A stretch of DNA of 64,000 nt from Selaginella tamariscina. Lineage: Eukaryota > Streptophyta > Lycopodiopsida > Selaginellales > Selaginellaceae. The notes under the pieces are model-generated. The model saw only the letters and a program-made list of their open reading frames with translations. It was not told the DNA's origin and did no database searches. Below, one piece after another: positions 45,861 through 56,610 of the stretch (positions within the stretch are counted from its first letter, which is position 1; each line of letters opens with the position of its first letter). Location of the stretch: contig PUQB01000118.1 in the NCBI GenBank assembly GCA_003024785.1, positions 281,259 through 345,258 on the forward strand. The letters run 5' to 3'. Position numbers and translations under genes: made by a program.

Positions 45861-46790
45861 ATGGCTGATTTTGAGCGTTTTCAACACGAGCACCAAATGC
45901 TACTTCATGAGCTGGCCACTTTGCGCCAAGTGGTCACCGACCTGCAAGGTTCCACCACTGCGGCACATGCAGCTGCTGATGCATCCTCCAAGGCTGCTGC
46001 GCAGGCTCTCTCCCAGGCATCGGTGGTTCCCTCTTCATCAAACTTTTCTTCGGAGCCGAAGGTTAGCATGCCAGAGAAGTTCAGTGGTAATCGTGCCGAT
46101 TTCCAAGGTTTCCTGAATCAGATCCGGCTCTTGATCCGTATGCAACCACGGCGCTACTCGACTGATGCTCAAAAGGTGGGTCTTTTGGCATCCTTACTAA
46201 GTGGATCTCCACGGGCTTGGGTTGCCCCCTTGCTGGAGCGTGACGATCCATTGATGGAAGACTTTGAAGGTTTCGTGGCTGCCTTTGAAGCCTGTTTTGG
46301 AGATCCTGATAAGTACCGTTCTGCATGCACGAAGTTACGGAAGCTCACTCAAGGATCCCGACCAGCTTCCGTCTATGCATCCGAATTTCAGCAACTTTGC
46401 ACGAACATTCCATGGGACGAGACTGCATTGATCGAACACTTCCGTTTTGGGTTGAGGGACGACGTGAAGGACCTTCTCCTTACGTTACCGGATGCCCAAA
46501 CATTAGCGGAGATCATGCAACAAGCTGTTCGTTGCGACAACCGTTTGTTCGAGCGTCGTCAGGAAAGATCCCGTCAGCAGTTCCTGCAAACCAATCCTGC
46601 AGCTGTGGTACATGTTCCTGCACCACCTTCTGGAGTAGTTCCTATGGAGGTTGAGAAATCCAAGCGTGGCTCTCTTTCCGCTGCGAGAAGCAACGTCGTC
46701 GCAGTGAGAACCTGTGCTTGTATTGTGGTGGAGCAGGACACAAGGTGGCAGATTGTCCTATTAAAGCCAGGAACTTCAAGACGCGTGAAG
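45861..46790 (+). pseudogene. C2 gag with zinc knuckle
   Basis: Starts MADFERFQHEHQMLLHELAT. It has an N-terminal helix, an Ala/Ser stretch, and the capsid-like core MPEKFSGNRADFQGFLNQIR, KVGLLASLLSGSPRAWVAPL and FEACFGDPDKYRSACTKLRK (about residues 70-230). Near 46685 the frame slips; in the next frame LCLYCGGAGHKVADCP is the CCHC knuckle (about 46710-46760). Gag forms the particle and binds the RNA. C1 appears to be shifted in the same place, so the slip may be old or functional. Confidence 0.85.
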
Positions 46791-46847
46791 TGAAGCTGAA
46801 GTTCAGTCGGAAAACTCCAATGTCCACTTCGTCTAGGAGCCGCGAAG

Positions 46848-47429
46848 TTGGACGTAGGTGCAGGCTCCATTGGTGCTGCTCATACCATCCCATCACTTAA
46901 GTTTCCTGTACACATTCATCTTAATAATCGAGAGCTCATGGAGTTTGCCTTGTTAGACACTGGTGCAAATGCATGCTTCATGGATGACACGTTTGCAACT
47001 CAACATGGCATTTCGGTGGTGAAGTTGAAGCGTGCAGTTCCTGTAGAGGTGGCCGATGGGCGTCTAATTGCTTCTGGCGCAGTTACCCATGCTACCGAAC
47101 CTCTCTCCTGCAGGTATGGCACATTCAACTGTTCAATTTCCTTCAACTTGATCAAGACTCGGTCGACTCCCATCATTTTGGGCATGCCATGGTTCGTTGT
47201 TGCAAATCCGCAGATCGACTGGAGGTCTAGGACGCTCACGTTTTCCTCTCCAACAGCTAGGATCAATCCTGTACCTTCCTGCGTGCAGGATACATCCTTA
47301 GTATCTGAGGCAGTACAAGCTACAGGATTGACCGTGCCTGTTCCTGTACCAGTGTTGAAGACTCCTCCTCGACAGGATTCACCTCATGCAGTTCCTCAGC
47401 ACATCCGCAGGCTCTCTCCACTCCTGTAA
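46848..47429 (+). pseudogene. C2 aspartic protease
   Basis: FALLDTGANACFMDDTFATQ contains the D-T-G-A active site; ILGMPWFVVANPQIDWRSRT is the typical Tf1/sushi-type post-protease motif (ILGMPWL...NP.IDW). It processes gag-pol. The C-terminal region becomes Pro/Val-rich and ends at a stop at 47429 inside the linker. Confidence 0.85.
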
Positions 47430-47600
47430 GTTTGCGGTGTCCTGTACAGGGTTCTTCCAATCCTGTATCAGTGTCGAAGGTTCCTCCTCAACAGGATCCA
47501 CCTCCTGTTGATTCGTCAGCACATTCGCAGGCTTCTTCCACTCTTGCGCAACCACGGACTCCTGTACAGGATTCTTCCAATCCTGTACACTCATCAACAC
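47345..47600 (+). repeat. Tandem duplication in C2 protease-RT linker
   Basis: Two imperfect copies of a ~125-base unit, each running from a 'TCGAAGRCTCCTCCTC'-like start through CAGCACATYCGCAGGC to CTCCTGTACAGG. It encodes a Pro/Ser/Gln-rich spacer. Confidence 0.6.
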
Positions 47601-47986
47601 CACACAGGTTTTTTCCAATCCTGCTTCTTTCTGTTACTGCCTCTGTTCATCCCCCAAGATCCTTCCTCTTTTTCAGTCACAGCTCCCTCCTTCTCCTCTC
47701 CGAGTTCTTACCACTACCATGCATGAACTCGCCACTGATCCTGCTCCCTTCCACCTTTTTGCCTTTCAAGTAACTCCTACGTCCTCTTCTACCTTTCCTG
47801 TATCCGACTCCCTGTTTTTCTCCTTCTCCTTCTCCTTCTCCTCCTTCTTCCCTACCATCCAAGTACCACGACTTTAAGGACGTTTTTGACAAGCACAAGG
47901 CTGCAGTTCTTCCTGTTCACAGGTCCTACGACTGTCCTATTGATCTTGCGGAAGGAAAGACTCCACCATTCGGACCGATTTATGCA

Positions 47987-48780
47987 TTGTCACCCACAGA
48001 GTTGGAGGTTCTTCGTCAGTACATCGAGGACAACTTGGCATCCGGCTTCATTCGTCACTCAAAGTCCCCTGCAGGAGCTCCTATCTTCTTTGTCAAGAAG
48101 AAGGATGGGAGTTTACGTTTGGTTGTGGACTACAGGGGTTTGAATCAAGTCACCATTCGGAATCGGTACCCGTTGCCATTGATCCCGGAACTTCTCGATC
48201 GGCTGCGAGGAGCAAAGGTGTTCACGAAGATCGACTTACGAGGAGCCTACAACCTTGTACGGATTCGTCCCGGCGATGAGTGGAAGACTGCCTTTCGTAC
48301 AAGGTATGGACATTTTGAGTACACGGTAATGCCTTTCGGCCTTACCAATGCCCCAGCTGTGTTCCAACACATGGTGAACGACATTTTCCGTGACTTCTTG
48401 GACCAGTTTGTGGTGATCTACCTCGACGACATCTTGATTTTCTCCAAGGACCAGGCGGCACATGACAAGCATGTACGACTAGTTTTAGAGCGGCTTCGCG
48501 AGCATGGCCTGTACGCGAAGTTGGAGAAGTTTTTTTCGATAGGGATTCGGTGGAGTTCTTGGGCTACATCGTCTCTCCTGCTGGCGTTTCCATGGACATG
48601 CACAAGGTGAAGACCATCGTGGAGTGGGAGAGGCCCAAGTCGGTACGAGATGTACAATGTTTCCTTGGCTTTGCAAACTTCTACAGGCGGTTCATACAGG
48701 ACTTCTCCAAGCGTGTACTTCCACTCACAGAACTCACCAAGCGCACAGGACTTTTCTCTTGGTCCGACAAGGCGGAACAC
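47987..48780 (+). pseudogene. C2 reverse transcriptase
   Basis: All RT motifs are present: [75 protein letters not shown] and the catalytic [15 protein letters not shown] (about 48408-48450). A shift at a T-run near 48530 moves to the frame with [20 protein letters not shown] and CFLGFANFYRRFIQDFSKRV. Sequence style is Tf1/sushi/Tcn1. Confidence 0.9.
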
Positions 48781-48799
48781 GCGTTCACAACACTCAAGG

Positions 48800-49250
48800 A
48801 CGTTTTCACGACAGCTCCGATTTTAGCACATCCTGACCCTTCTCATCCTTTCTTCATTGAAGCAGATGCCTCGGATTTTGCAGTAGGATCCGTCCTATCG
48901 CAAGTTGGAGAGGACAAGTTGCTTCATCCTGTAGCTTTTCACTCTCGTAAGTTCCTGTCGGCGGAGATCAACTACGAGATTCATGACAAGGAACTCAAGG
49001 CCATTGTGGATTCGTTTGAGGAGTGGCGGCATTTCCTGGAAGGTGCTGCACATCCTGTACAAGTTCTTACGGATCACAAGAACCTGGAGTACTTTCAAAC
49101 GGCTCGGGTCCTCAGTCGGCGACAGGCTAGGTGGGCAGAGTTCCTATCACGTTTTGACTTCGTCATCGTCTACAGGCCCGGCTTTCGGAATGGCAAGGCG
49201 GACGCATTGTCTAGGCGCTCTTACCTTGCACCAAGCCCGGGCGATCCTGC
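48800..49250 (+). pseudogene. C2 RNase H
   Basis: [60 protein letters not shown] and [12 protein letters not shown], ending at NGKADALSRRSY. Catalytic D, E and D are in place. It degrades the RNA strand of RNA-DNA hybrids and, under self-priming, would also cut the primer. Confidence 0.9.
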
Positions 49251-49379
49251 ATTTGACTGTCAAAGGCAAGTGTTGTTGGGTCCTGATCGTTTCCGGCTTG
49301 CGGCACTGCAGGTTCATCAGGCTCCAGCAAATTCAACACTCCTACAGGACGTCCGTTCGCAGTTGGCTACAGACGACTT

Positions 49380-50500
49380 GGCAAAGAATGTGTTCTCACA
49401 CATTCATCCTGACGTTGCAAGTTCCTCTTCCTCCAGTTCCCGTCCAGACTACAACCTGTTCACCATACAGGATGGACTCCTGTACCGGGAAGGTCTCCTG
49501 TACGTTCCTGTTGGTATTTCAGGACTCGTGTGGTACAGGATTGTCATGATACCCCGGCTACAGGACATTTTGGTGTGGCCAAGACAGTGGAGTTGGTGAC
49601 TCGCAACTATTGGTGGCCTGGGTTGCGAGGTTTTGTGGAGAGGTTTGTACGGAGTTGTGACACTTGTAGCAGGTCGAAGATGCCTCATCATGCACCCTCT
49701 GGTCTTCTTCGTCCTCTTCCTGTTCCGTCTGCTCCTTGGAGATCCATTTCTATGGATTTCCTCACAGATCTTCCTCCTTCTCGTGGATTTGATGCAGTTC
49801 TTGTGGTGGTTGACCGTTTCACCAAGCAGGCTCATTTCCTACCCTGCAACAAGACAGCTACAGGTCAGACAACTGCCGAGTTGGTGATCCGCGAGGTGTT
49901 CCGACATCATGGTCTTCCTGAGAGCATTGTTTCCGATCGAGGTCCACAATTCATGTCCAAGTTTTGGCGAGAGCTTCTTCGGAGTCTACAGGTCAAAGCG
50001 GATCTTTCTTCAGGATATCACCCACAAACCGATGGGCAGTCCGAACGCACAATTCAGACCTTAGAACAGTATCTTCGTTGCTTCATCAGTTACCAGCAGG
50101 ACAACTGGTTGGACCTCCTTCCAATGGCGGAGTTTGCCTACAACAACTCCATCCACGCATCTACAGGACAGACACCTTTCTTTGCTCTTACAGGCCACCA
50201 TCCACGTTTTGACTTTGCTCCTCCGCTTCTCCTTCTTCCGCTCCTGCAGTACAGGATCGTCTTCAGCATCTTCGGCAGGTACAGGATGATCTCCAGGTTC
50301 ATCTTCAACAGGCACAGGAACGATACAAGCATCATGCTGATGCTCACCGTCAGCCGGCACCTGCATACAAGATTGGTGATCTCGTGTGGCTTCTTCGTCG
50401 ACACATTCGCACCAACAGGCCTTCTTCTAAGTTGGATTTTCAACGATTGGGCCCTTATAGGATCGTGGCGGAGGTAAATCCTGTAGCTTTCCGACTCGAG
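49380..50500 (+). pseudogene. C2 integrase
   Basis: TIQDGLLYREGLLYVPVG leads to a shift near 49535, then GHFGVAKTVELVTRNYWWPG and CDTCSRSKMPHH (HHCC zinc site). The core follows with [60 protein letters not shown] and EFAYNNSIHASTGQTPFFAL. After another shift near 50225 come KIGDLVWLLRRHIRTNRPSS and LGPYRIVAEVNPVAFRLELP (GPY/F module). Confidence 0.9.
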
Positions 50501-50604
50501 TTACCATCCACGGTGAAACTTCATCCTGTGTTTCACACCTCTTTGTTGGAGCCGTATCATCCTTCTTCTCTTCCCGGTCGTGTTTCTTCTCCTCCCCCTC
50601 CTGT

Positions 50605-50770
50605 GGTCATTGACACGAACCTGAGTACGAAGTCGCAGCCATCCTTGACTCTCGTCTTCATCGTCACCAACTCCAATACTTGGTGGATTGGAAAGGGTAC
50701 CTGCCTACTGATCGCACTTGGGAACCTGCATCCAACTTACTCCATGCTTCTTCCAAGGTTGCTGCCTTCC
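50605..50770 (+). pseudogene. C2 chromodomain
   Basis: One missing base after ATT-GAC-ACG near 50615 throws the frame. In the correct frame EPEYEVAAILDSRLHRHQ is followed by YLVDWKGYLPTDRTWEPASN, a C-terminal chromodomain. Such domains bind methylated histone H3 and bias insertion to heterochromatin. Confidence 0.85.
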
Positions 50771-50834
50771 ATCGGCATTATCCTGCTAAACCAGGTCCCA
50801 AGACTCGTGGAACTCGTCTTTAGGGAGGAGGTGC

Positions 50835-51421
50835 TGTCACGACCCGATACAGAATACAGGATTCCGGATACAGGACATGGGTTGCAGGACTTTCCTACAG
50901 GATTCCGGATACAGGATATTCCTACCAGGATTCCGGACACAGGATTCGGTTGCAGGATATTCCTACAGGATATGCCACAGGATATGCCTAGAGGATAAGG
51001 GACATGTGGACTCATCTTAGCCTCTGCATGCATGCAATCACTTTTGCATGCATGCAACCACTTTTGCATGCATGCCTAGATTAGCTCTTGGAGTTGTGAG
51101 CATAAAAGCTCCGACCTAATTGTTGTACAATCAGTTACTATCAACACCAGTCTTACTACGATCAATTGTCTTGTCTTGTTCTGTCTTGTTTCCTGTCCTG
51201 TTCCTGTCTCGCTCCTGTTTCCTGTCCTGCCTGGTCCTATCCTGCTCCGGGATCCTGTCCTGTTCCTGTCTCGCTCCCGGATCCTATCCTGATCCTGTCT
51301 TGCTCTTAGATCCGTCCTGTTCCTATTTCCAGTTCCTGTCCTGCTCTCGGTCCTGTTCCTGAGTCAGGCCTTCCTGTCCTTGGAATCCTGTTCCCTTCCT
51401 GGTTCCTGGATCGTGGCTTGA
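50835..51421 (+). repeat. C2 3' LTR
   Basis: 587 bp. Differs from the 5' LTR mainly by the number of short repeat units: one fewer CAGGATTYTCCTACAGGATAT unit and one more GCATGCATGCAAYCACTTTT unit. Confidence 0.92.
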
Positions 51422-51426
51422 CTCAT

Positions 51427-52267
51427 ATATTTTTAATGAGTAATAAGATCTTCTCTATCCTTTTCATTGATAGTGAGTGCTAAATCTCTATATGGTTTTA
51501 ACAACCCTTCCTTATACCATTGCAATAAGGCATCCATCTTTACATATGCCTTACACTTTTTTTCATGTTCTTAAAACGATGTGTATATTCATCTATCTTT
51601 TATGTTTTGCCTTGAAAGCTAGTTCTTAACTTCTTTAAATGTTCCTCCGGCAATTCTTCCTTTCTGAAATATTCCTTAAAAGCATTAGTAACTTTCTGAT
51701 AATCCTCTCTGACTTCCTTTTTAAGATCATAATACCAATCAGAAGCATTTCCTTTCAATGTATGTGGAAATATAAACAGCTTTTCTACATCCGTCACCTT
51801 ATACAGTTTTACTACCTCTTCAAACTGTTATAAATGTCTTTTCGGATTTCCTTCTTTCCTGCAGAGAATGTGGGATACATCACCGTACCCCCAAACATTC
51901 CTGGGAAAAGTGCCATATTTGTAATAATCCTTTGCTCTGGTGTATTTTCTCTTACACCTTCCTTCTTTTCTCTCCAGGAGTTCTCAGAAGATCCTTCTCT
52001 TTGCAATCTCGGTATATGAACAGGCACTCCTTCTCTTCCTCTCACAGTTTCCTCTAAACCAGTTGTTTGATACTGCTTCCAATTCTCTAGATCATACTCA
52101 GATTTCTGTATGGTTTTTGCAATATCCTCTACTATCCTCCCAAGGATATTTTGACATCTATTTTTGTTAGTCTCAAGTTGTTGTTGGGCAGCCACTCTAT
52201 TGGCCTGCCTTTGGTTCCTCTGATCAGCTAATGCTGGATCATGACGATGGTTTCTCCAAGGTTTCAT
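51427..52267 (-). pseudogene. Element B gag, 5' half
   Basis: MKPWRNHRHDPALADQRNQR start, a helical region, then MALFPGMFGGTVMYPTFSAG (52267-51812). After a shift near 51830: KLFIFPHTLKGNASDWYYDL and VREDYQKVTNAFKEYFRKEE (51797-51600), then KPYRDLALTINEKDREDLIT next to C2. It is homologous to D gag. Confidence 0.8.
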
Positions 52268-52376
52268 TCATTTCTTCTCCTATACACATCCGGCTCTCAC
52301 CTTTTGAGCCATTTTCAGAATGAAAAGTCTGTCACGTTAGCCTCTTTCTTAATGAATGCTAACACTGCAATGGCAA

Positions 52377-52395
52377 AATCCCTCCGTGGTCGCCA
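52377..52395 (-). promoter_or_regulatory. Element B primer binding site
   Basis: Minus strand TGGCGACCACGGAGGGATT, two bases inside the 5' LTR end; identical to that of D. Confidence 0.75.
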
Positions 52396-52397
52396 AA

Positions 52398-52932
52398 TGT
52401 TAAATAGGAAAACAAGAAATCTCATCTTTTCCTGTTTAATCGCTTTCCTTTCTCCTTAAAGAAAGGCTACACACTTTCTTTACATCAACTCTCCACATAT
52501 ACATATATTAAATACCTTCTCTCAATGCCACAATGCCTGATCTTTGAAGTCAAGGGCAAGAACGAATTTTGGCTATTGCCTTGTTAGATCCATTTATTGA
52601 GAGTATACATATCACACGCACAAGATCTTATAATATGCACCTTCATTTCTAACATGAATACAAGAGAACAAAGTGTGGAGTCCCTTCTCTCCTGCTAGAA
52701 CTTCTCGTGGAGACCCCCTCTCCCTTTCCCTAACTACTCCCTAACTACCCTTCCTCTCGCCATGTCATCCTTTTCCTTTCGAGTCTTCCTTTTCCTTTTC
52801 CTTACTTACCTTTTCCTCTCAGTAAGGATTTTCCTCCTTCACAACCTTTCCTTCCATGCTTACTATAGACCTTCCTACCCTTATTCTCTCCACAGTAAGA
52901 CGTCCTATGCTCCTAATATTCTACCTTTAACA
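52398..52932 (-). repeat. Element B 5' LTR (right)
   Basis: 535 bp, TGTTAAATAGG...TTTAACA on the plus strand. Confidence 0.9.
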
Positions 52933-52937
52933 GTGTC

Positions 52938-53400
52938 TTTTTTCTTGAAGAAGTTGGATATGGCTGAGATATGTTACAATAACTCAACACACACCGCGAT
53001 TGGGTGTAGCCTGATGAAGGTGTTAGGGTGGTATTCCTCAGAGTATGGTGTTACCAAAAGATGGTGTCAATCGAGTTCTTTTTGTAGTAGAGTTCACTGA
53101 ATAGTTGTATTGGACATGGGAAGTTGCTCGTCAAGCAATGATTGTAGCACATGAAAGGTATCATCAGCAGTACGTAAAGTATCAGGTTGGAGATATGATA
53201 TTGTTGAGTACCAAAAACTTGAAGGTTCCAACAACTCTTTCGAGGAAGTTTCTATCACACTACATAGGTCCATATGAGGTGGTAAAGCGAGTAAGGAAGG
53301 TGGCTTATGAGTTAGATCTTTTCTCTAGAGTTGGGAGCGATACACAATGTGTTCCATGTTAATTTACTCGAACCATTTCACAAGGATGAGAAACATCCGG
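52938..53400 (+). pseudogene. Element A integrase C-terminal part
   Basis: Resumes after B with LKKLDMAEICYNNSTHTAIG (end of catalytic core), then YQVGDMILLSTKNLKVPTTL and FLSHYIGPYEVVKRVRKVAY (GPY/F module) to 53362. A shift gives NVFHVNLLEPFHKDEKHP in the next frame. Integrase N-terminus and most of the core are not found here and appear deleted, since RNase H breaks off at 27193. Confidence 0.75.
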
Positions 53401-53460
53401 ATAGATATCATAGTTTACGTCCGCCTCTAGAGTTAGTTGTGAGCAGAAAGAATTCGAAGT

Positions 53461-53632
53461 CGAGGCGATATTAAAGGGGAGAAACATTCATGGATGGCAA
53501 AAAACGTAAACGTGAATATCTTGTTAAGTGGAAAGGTTACCCGGCATGTGAGTCGACATAGGAACCATTAGAGAATCTACAAAACGCGATGGAGTTAGTG
53601 AATGAGTTTGAGGCAAGGTCTCAAGCTGATTA
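53461..53632 (+). pseudogene. Element A chromodomain
   Basis: REYLVKWKGYPACEST, a TAG in place of the conserved Trp, then EPLENLQNAMELVNEFEAR and a final stop. It classifies A as a chromovirus. Confidence 0.85.
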
Positions 53633-53997
53633 AGAAATAAAGTGTTATTTCTTTTAACCTAGGAGCCGACAAATGACATTAATTAGAGGCCTCCAATATA
53701 AATTCTAGTTAACTTAAAGAAATTAACTAACTTGTTGTTTGTGTCGAATAATAAACTTTGCAGACGTGCAAAAGGTCTCCAAATGACTTCATGTCACAGG
53801 TGGTGCCTCTAACAACTGAGTTGTCACTCAATGAACGATGGTTTTGAAGTACTTGGCTTCGCGTATGTAAGGGGGGTAATAAAACTTGTGAACTTTTTGC
53901 TGACTCCACATAAAGTGATTAATGTTAGTTTTTAGTTAATTTTTTCTCACCTAATCTAGTCTTAGAGTTGGACGTCAACAAGGACGTTGACATTTTC

Positions 53998-54008
53998 AAA
54001 GGTGGGAG
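53998..54008 (+). promoter_or_regulatory. Element A polypurine tract
   Basis: AAAGGTGGGAG directly before the 3' LTR start TGTGCCATAG. Confidence 0.7.
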
Positions 54009-54963
54009 TGTGCCATAGTATTTACTATGACTCGACTCTTTACTTTGGGGTTTGATTGTTGTTACCTATCGAGTTGTGTGACGAACCCTAGATGTAGTAG
54101 AAAACAAGTCCGCTTAGTGCACTTGAGTATCTGGTGATGGTCCGGTCGAGTGTCATTAGGTATTTGTAGAAAACTCTAAGTGAAGCTAGAACTTACCTTT
54201 TAAAAACCTTCCCTCGGTTTCACATTTCAAGATAGGTTTTTTGTGAAAGTATAGCTTGTCAAAAAAGGTTAGGGACCCCTAGGGTTGACCTAACCCTACG
54301 CCCTAATACCCCCACCCCAGGGGTTAGGTTTAGGGTTAGGCTAGACACCTCATTTCATTAAGGGCTAGCATTTCTATGCTAGCCACTTACTCATTTAGGA
54401 AAACAAGGGGGGGGGGGGGGGGGGGTTCTATCACATAAATAAGGTGGAGTATGTGTAGTGAGGCTTCATGAATTCAAAAAAGAGCTTGTTAACCTCCTAC
54501 CGATGCAAGTTAAGCTTGTGTTGTCAAGGCGCAATCCTCTATTGTGATGCCCTAACTTCCACACGACAAGGGTACATCCCACCTTTGGGTATCCTTATCA
54601 CTAGCATGATCTTGCCTTTGTGACCGGGTACATCACTTCCAAGGAGTTAGTCAAATTCCTTGGTCTGAAAACCTGCTTGCAAGCTCAAAGGCATTGCCCG
54701 AATTCACGTTTCATAGAACTAGTGGTTGAGGCTTGCTTCAGCCGCCTCAACCATACCAAGTTAGGAACAATACTTGTAGCTCGACTAGTCTGTGCATCTT
54801 AATTCATAAGGTGAGCCTCGTTCATGGACTTGGTCAGTTGGGGGCTTAGGGTTGGGTTCTTAATATGGGTTACTTTACCAGACTTCGTGGGGTTTCCAGA
54901 GAGGGGATTCCAAGGTTGGCACCTAGCAAGCCGCCTTCGTGGCACCAGGTAAAAACTATGATA
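54009..54963 (+). repeat. Element A 3' LTR
   Basis: About 955 bp, from TGTGCCATAG to AAAACTATGATA; matches 59484-60430 over its whole length. Contains telomere-like GGTTTAGGGTTAGG stretches (54285-54350), a 19-base poly-G (54407-54425) and a TATA-like CATAAATAAGG just after it. Confidence 0.85.
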
Positions 54964-54964
54964 G

Positions 54965-55650
54965 TTGCAATGTGGGCTTTTAAGTGTCTTCACGTGTGTC
55001 TTTGTGGGTCTTGTATGCTTTTGGAATGTGATAATGCAACTATTTTTGCATTATTAAAGAATAGAAAATTGCTTAGATAGTCTGCCAAATGGGCACTTGA
55101 ACTCCAAATGTATGGCTTTGAGGTCAAACATCGTTTGGGGGATAGTTGATGCCCTTTCTAGAGCTCCTTGTGCAGTTATGGCTAATCGATTGGATTTCAC
55201 AATTCCATCTTTCGCAAAAGGGCGCAAGGGCTCAAGAAACAGTACTTGGATTTAACTTATTTGCTTGGCACTAACCAATCCTTCTCAATTGTCCAACTTT
55301 CATTTCTCTTCATGGTGTGGTTTATTTTATTAACACAAATGTTACGACTTCACTACGCTTAACAATTCCAACATATTTTGTTTTCATGTATCTTGCAGCA
55401 CATCATGATTCACCATTCTTTGATGGACATTTTGGTTATCGAAGAACTTTGGACATCTTACAATGTTCTTTTTATTAACGAGATGTAATGCAATATGTAC
55501 AAAGTTGTTGATTGTGTCAGACTCAGAACTCCTCATGATTTATTGGTGCCTTGGAATCTATACATGTGGAATGGCCATTGAACTTGGTCCTTTGTTACAG
55601 ACAATCGTATATTATGGTTTTAACAAATTATCTGACACATGCAGGTTATA
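54965..55650 (+). mobile_element. Decayed gypsy RNase H-integrase fragment
   Basis: FALLKNRKLLR then WALELQMYGFEVKHRLG (end of RNase H; the following VDALSRAP-like stretch is at 55145-55170), and AAHHDSPFFDGHFGYRRTLD with a degraded Cys pair (55395-55530), the zinc-binding start of integrase. Many stops. It abuts the LTR of A and may be what A inserted into, or a separate fragment. Confidence 0.6.
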
Positions 55651-55659
55651 ACTAAAATG

Positions 55660-56610
55660 GGAATGTCTATAGTCTCATTTCTTAATAATTAGTAATTTTA
55701 ATTATTTAATTAGCATTTTCTAATATTAAAGGAGTATTCTTTAGAATAATATATGCTTAAAAAAAGAATATTCTTTAGAATATATTAATTTGAAGACAAA
55801 ATAATCTTTAAACATTATATTTCTGTAATGACCCTTTAATAAATTATCCATTCATTGACAAAAAATTAATAACTTATAAAAGTAAAAGGTATTAAGTTAT
55901 ATAATATATTTATTTAAGATTGTATGGGCGTAATATAAAAATTATTAAAGAGCATGAGAGTACATTATATAAATATTTATGTTTTTATTAAAATATTAAT
56001 ATTTAATATAACACTAATTAAAATTTTGTACTAGTAATATATATATATATATATAATATATATCAAAATCCTATATAGTCAATCTTCCATACTTTTTATA
56101 AATTTATATAGTTAAGTAAACAATTTGGTAACTATTATTAAAAAGTTTATTATAATTATGAATATTAAATATATTATATTTTATAATTTTATAATTGCTA
56201 TAAGTTTCAAAAAATATACATCCTTTTGCAGTTTTGTTAATCATGACTTTATCAACGCTTCTTAACATTCACACCATATCGAATGGATTTAACATTTATA
56301 AAATATGCTGGGTCTTTTTGATTGGGGAGACCATGTTTTTCTAAGCATCCATTATATTTTTCGCTCTCTTTCTCATGCATGCAACCTTTTACCATACTAT
56401 TTTTTGTGATAATTTTAGGTGTGTCGATAATTTAAACTCATCCAAATAGGCTGATCATATGACACATCTAGAGTAATGAGGACGATTATAAAGTTTTTGA
56501 AGATCCTTACAGCAATCAAGTATGGTTTAAGTTTTTGATTTCTTTGTCCAACAAAGTGTGGGGTTTGCACTTCCACATCATTACTAACTTTATGTCATTT
56601 GTGCTCATTG
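55660..56610. other. AT-rich gene-free stretch
   Basis: Very AT-rich with a TA run at about 56037-56060. No coding frame, RNA gene or element end recognised. Confidence 0.6.

Larger units (their letters stand above)
45173..51421 (+). mobile_element. Element C2: Tcn1-like chromovirus (plus)
   Basis: 6.2-kb LTR retrotransposon inserted in B gag, with CTCAT at 45168-45172 and 51422-51426. LTRs are 45173-45768 and 50835-51421; the 3' LTR appears to have lost its final CA. Order: gag, zinc knuckle, protease, proline-rich linker, RT, RNase H, integrase, chromodomain, polypurine tract TAGGGAGGAGGTGC, LTR. All domains are present, but six or more single-base shifts break the frame. Same family as C1. 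Confidence 0.9.
27199..52932 (-). mobile_element. Element B: non-chromovirus gypsy element with extra 3' ORFs
   Basis: Minus-strand LTR retrotransposon with 5-bp duplication GTGTC at 27194-27198 and 52933-52937. LTRs are 27199-27725 and 52398-52932. Without its three internal insertions it is about 9 kb, in the order gag, protease, RT, RNase H, integrase, antisense ORF, sense ORF, polypurine tract, 3' LTR. RT has MPFGLCNAPFTFQR and VFMDDFSVYS, and no chromodomain is seen, which fits the Athila/Tat-related side of plant gypsy elements. Stops and frameshifts, and clearly diverged LTRs, show it is old. Confidence 0.85.
18313..54963 (+). mobile_element. Element A: chromovirus (Ty3/gypsy) hosting nested insertions
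   Basis: Outermost retrotransposon of the nest, recognised by pieces in the same order and strand on either side of three insertions: partial 5' LTR (18313-18844), PBS, gag, protease, RT, [insert E], RT end, [insert F], connection/RNase H start, [element B], integrase end, chromodomain, polypurine tract and 3' LTR (54009-54963). Removing the insertions rejoins coherent pol sequence, and F and B leave single 5-bp duplications. Numerous stops and shifts make it long dead. The chromodomain places it among chromoviruses. The left LTR lacks its first ~420 bases, so the duplication of its own insertion site cannot be tested. Confidence 0.85.

Noticed and set aside
47886..48472. Extra frames overlapping C2 RT on both strands
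   Set aside because: Shadows of the RT frame, which carries all the catalytic motifs.
54285..54350. Interstitial telomere array
   Set aside because: Only a few degenerate TTTAGGG-like units mixed with other sequence and repeated as part of each A-family LTR; not a telomere relic.
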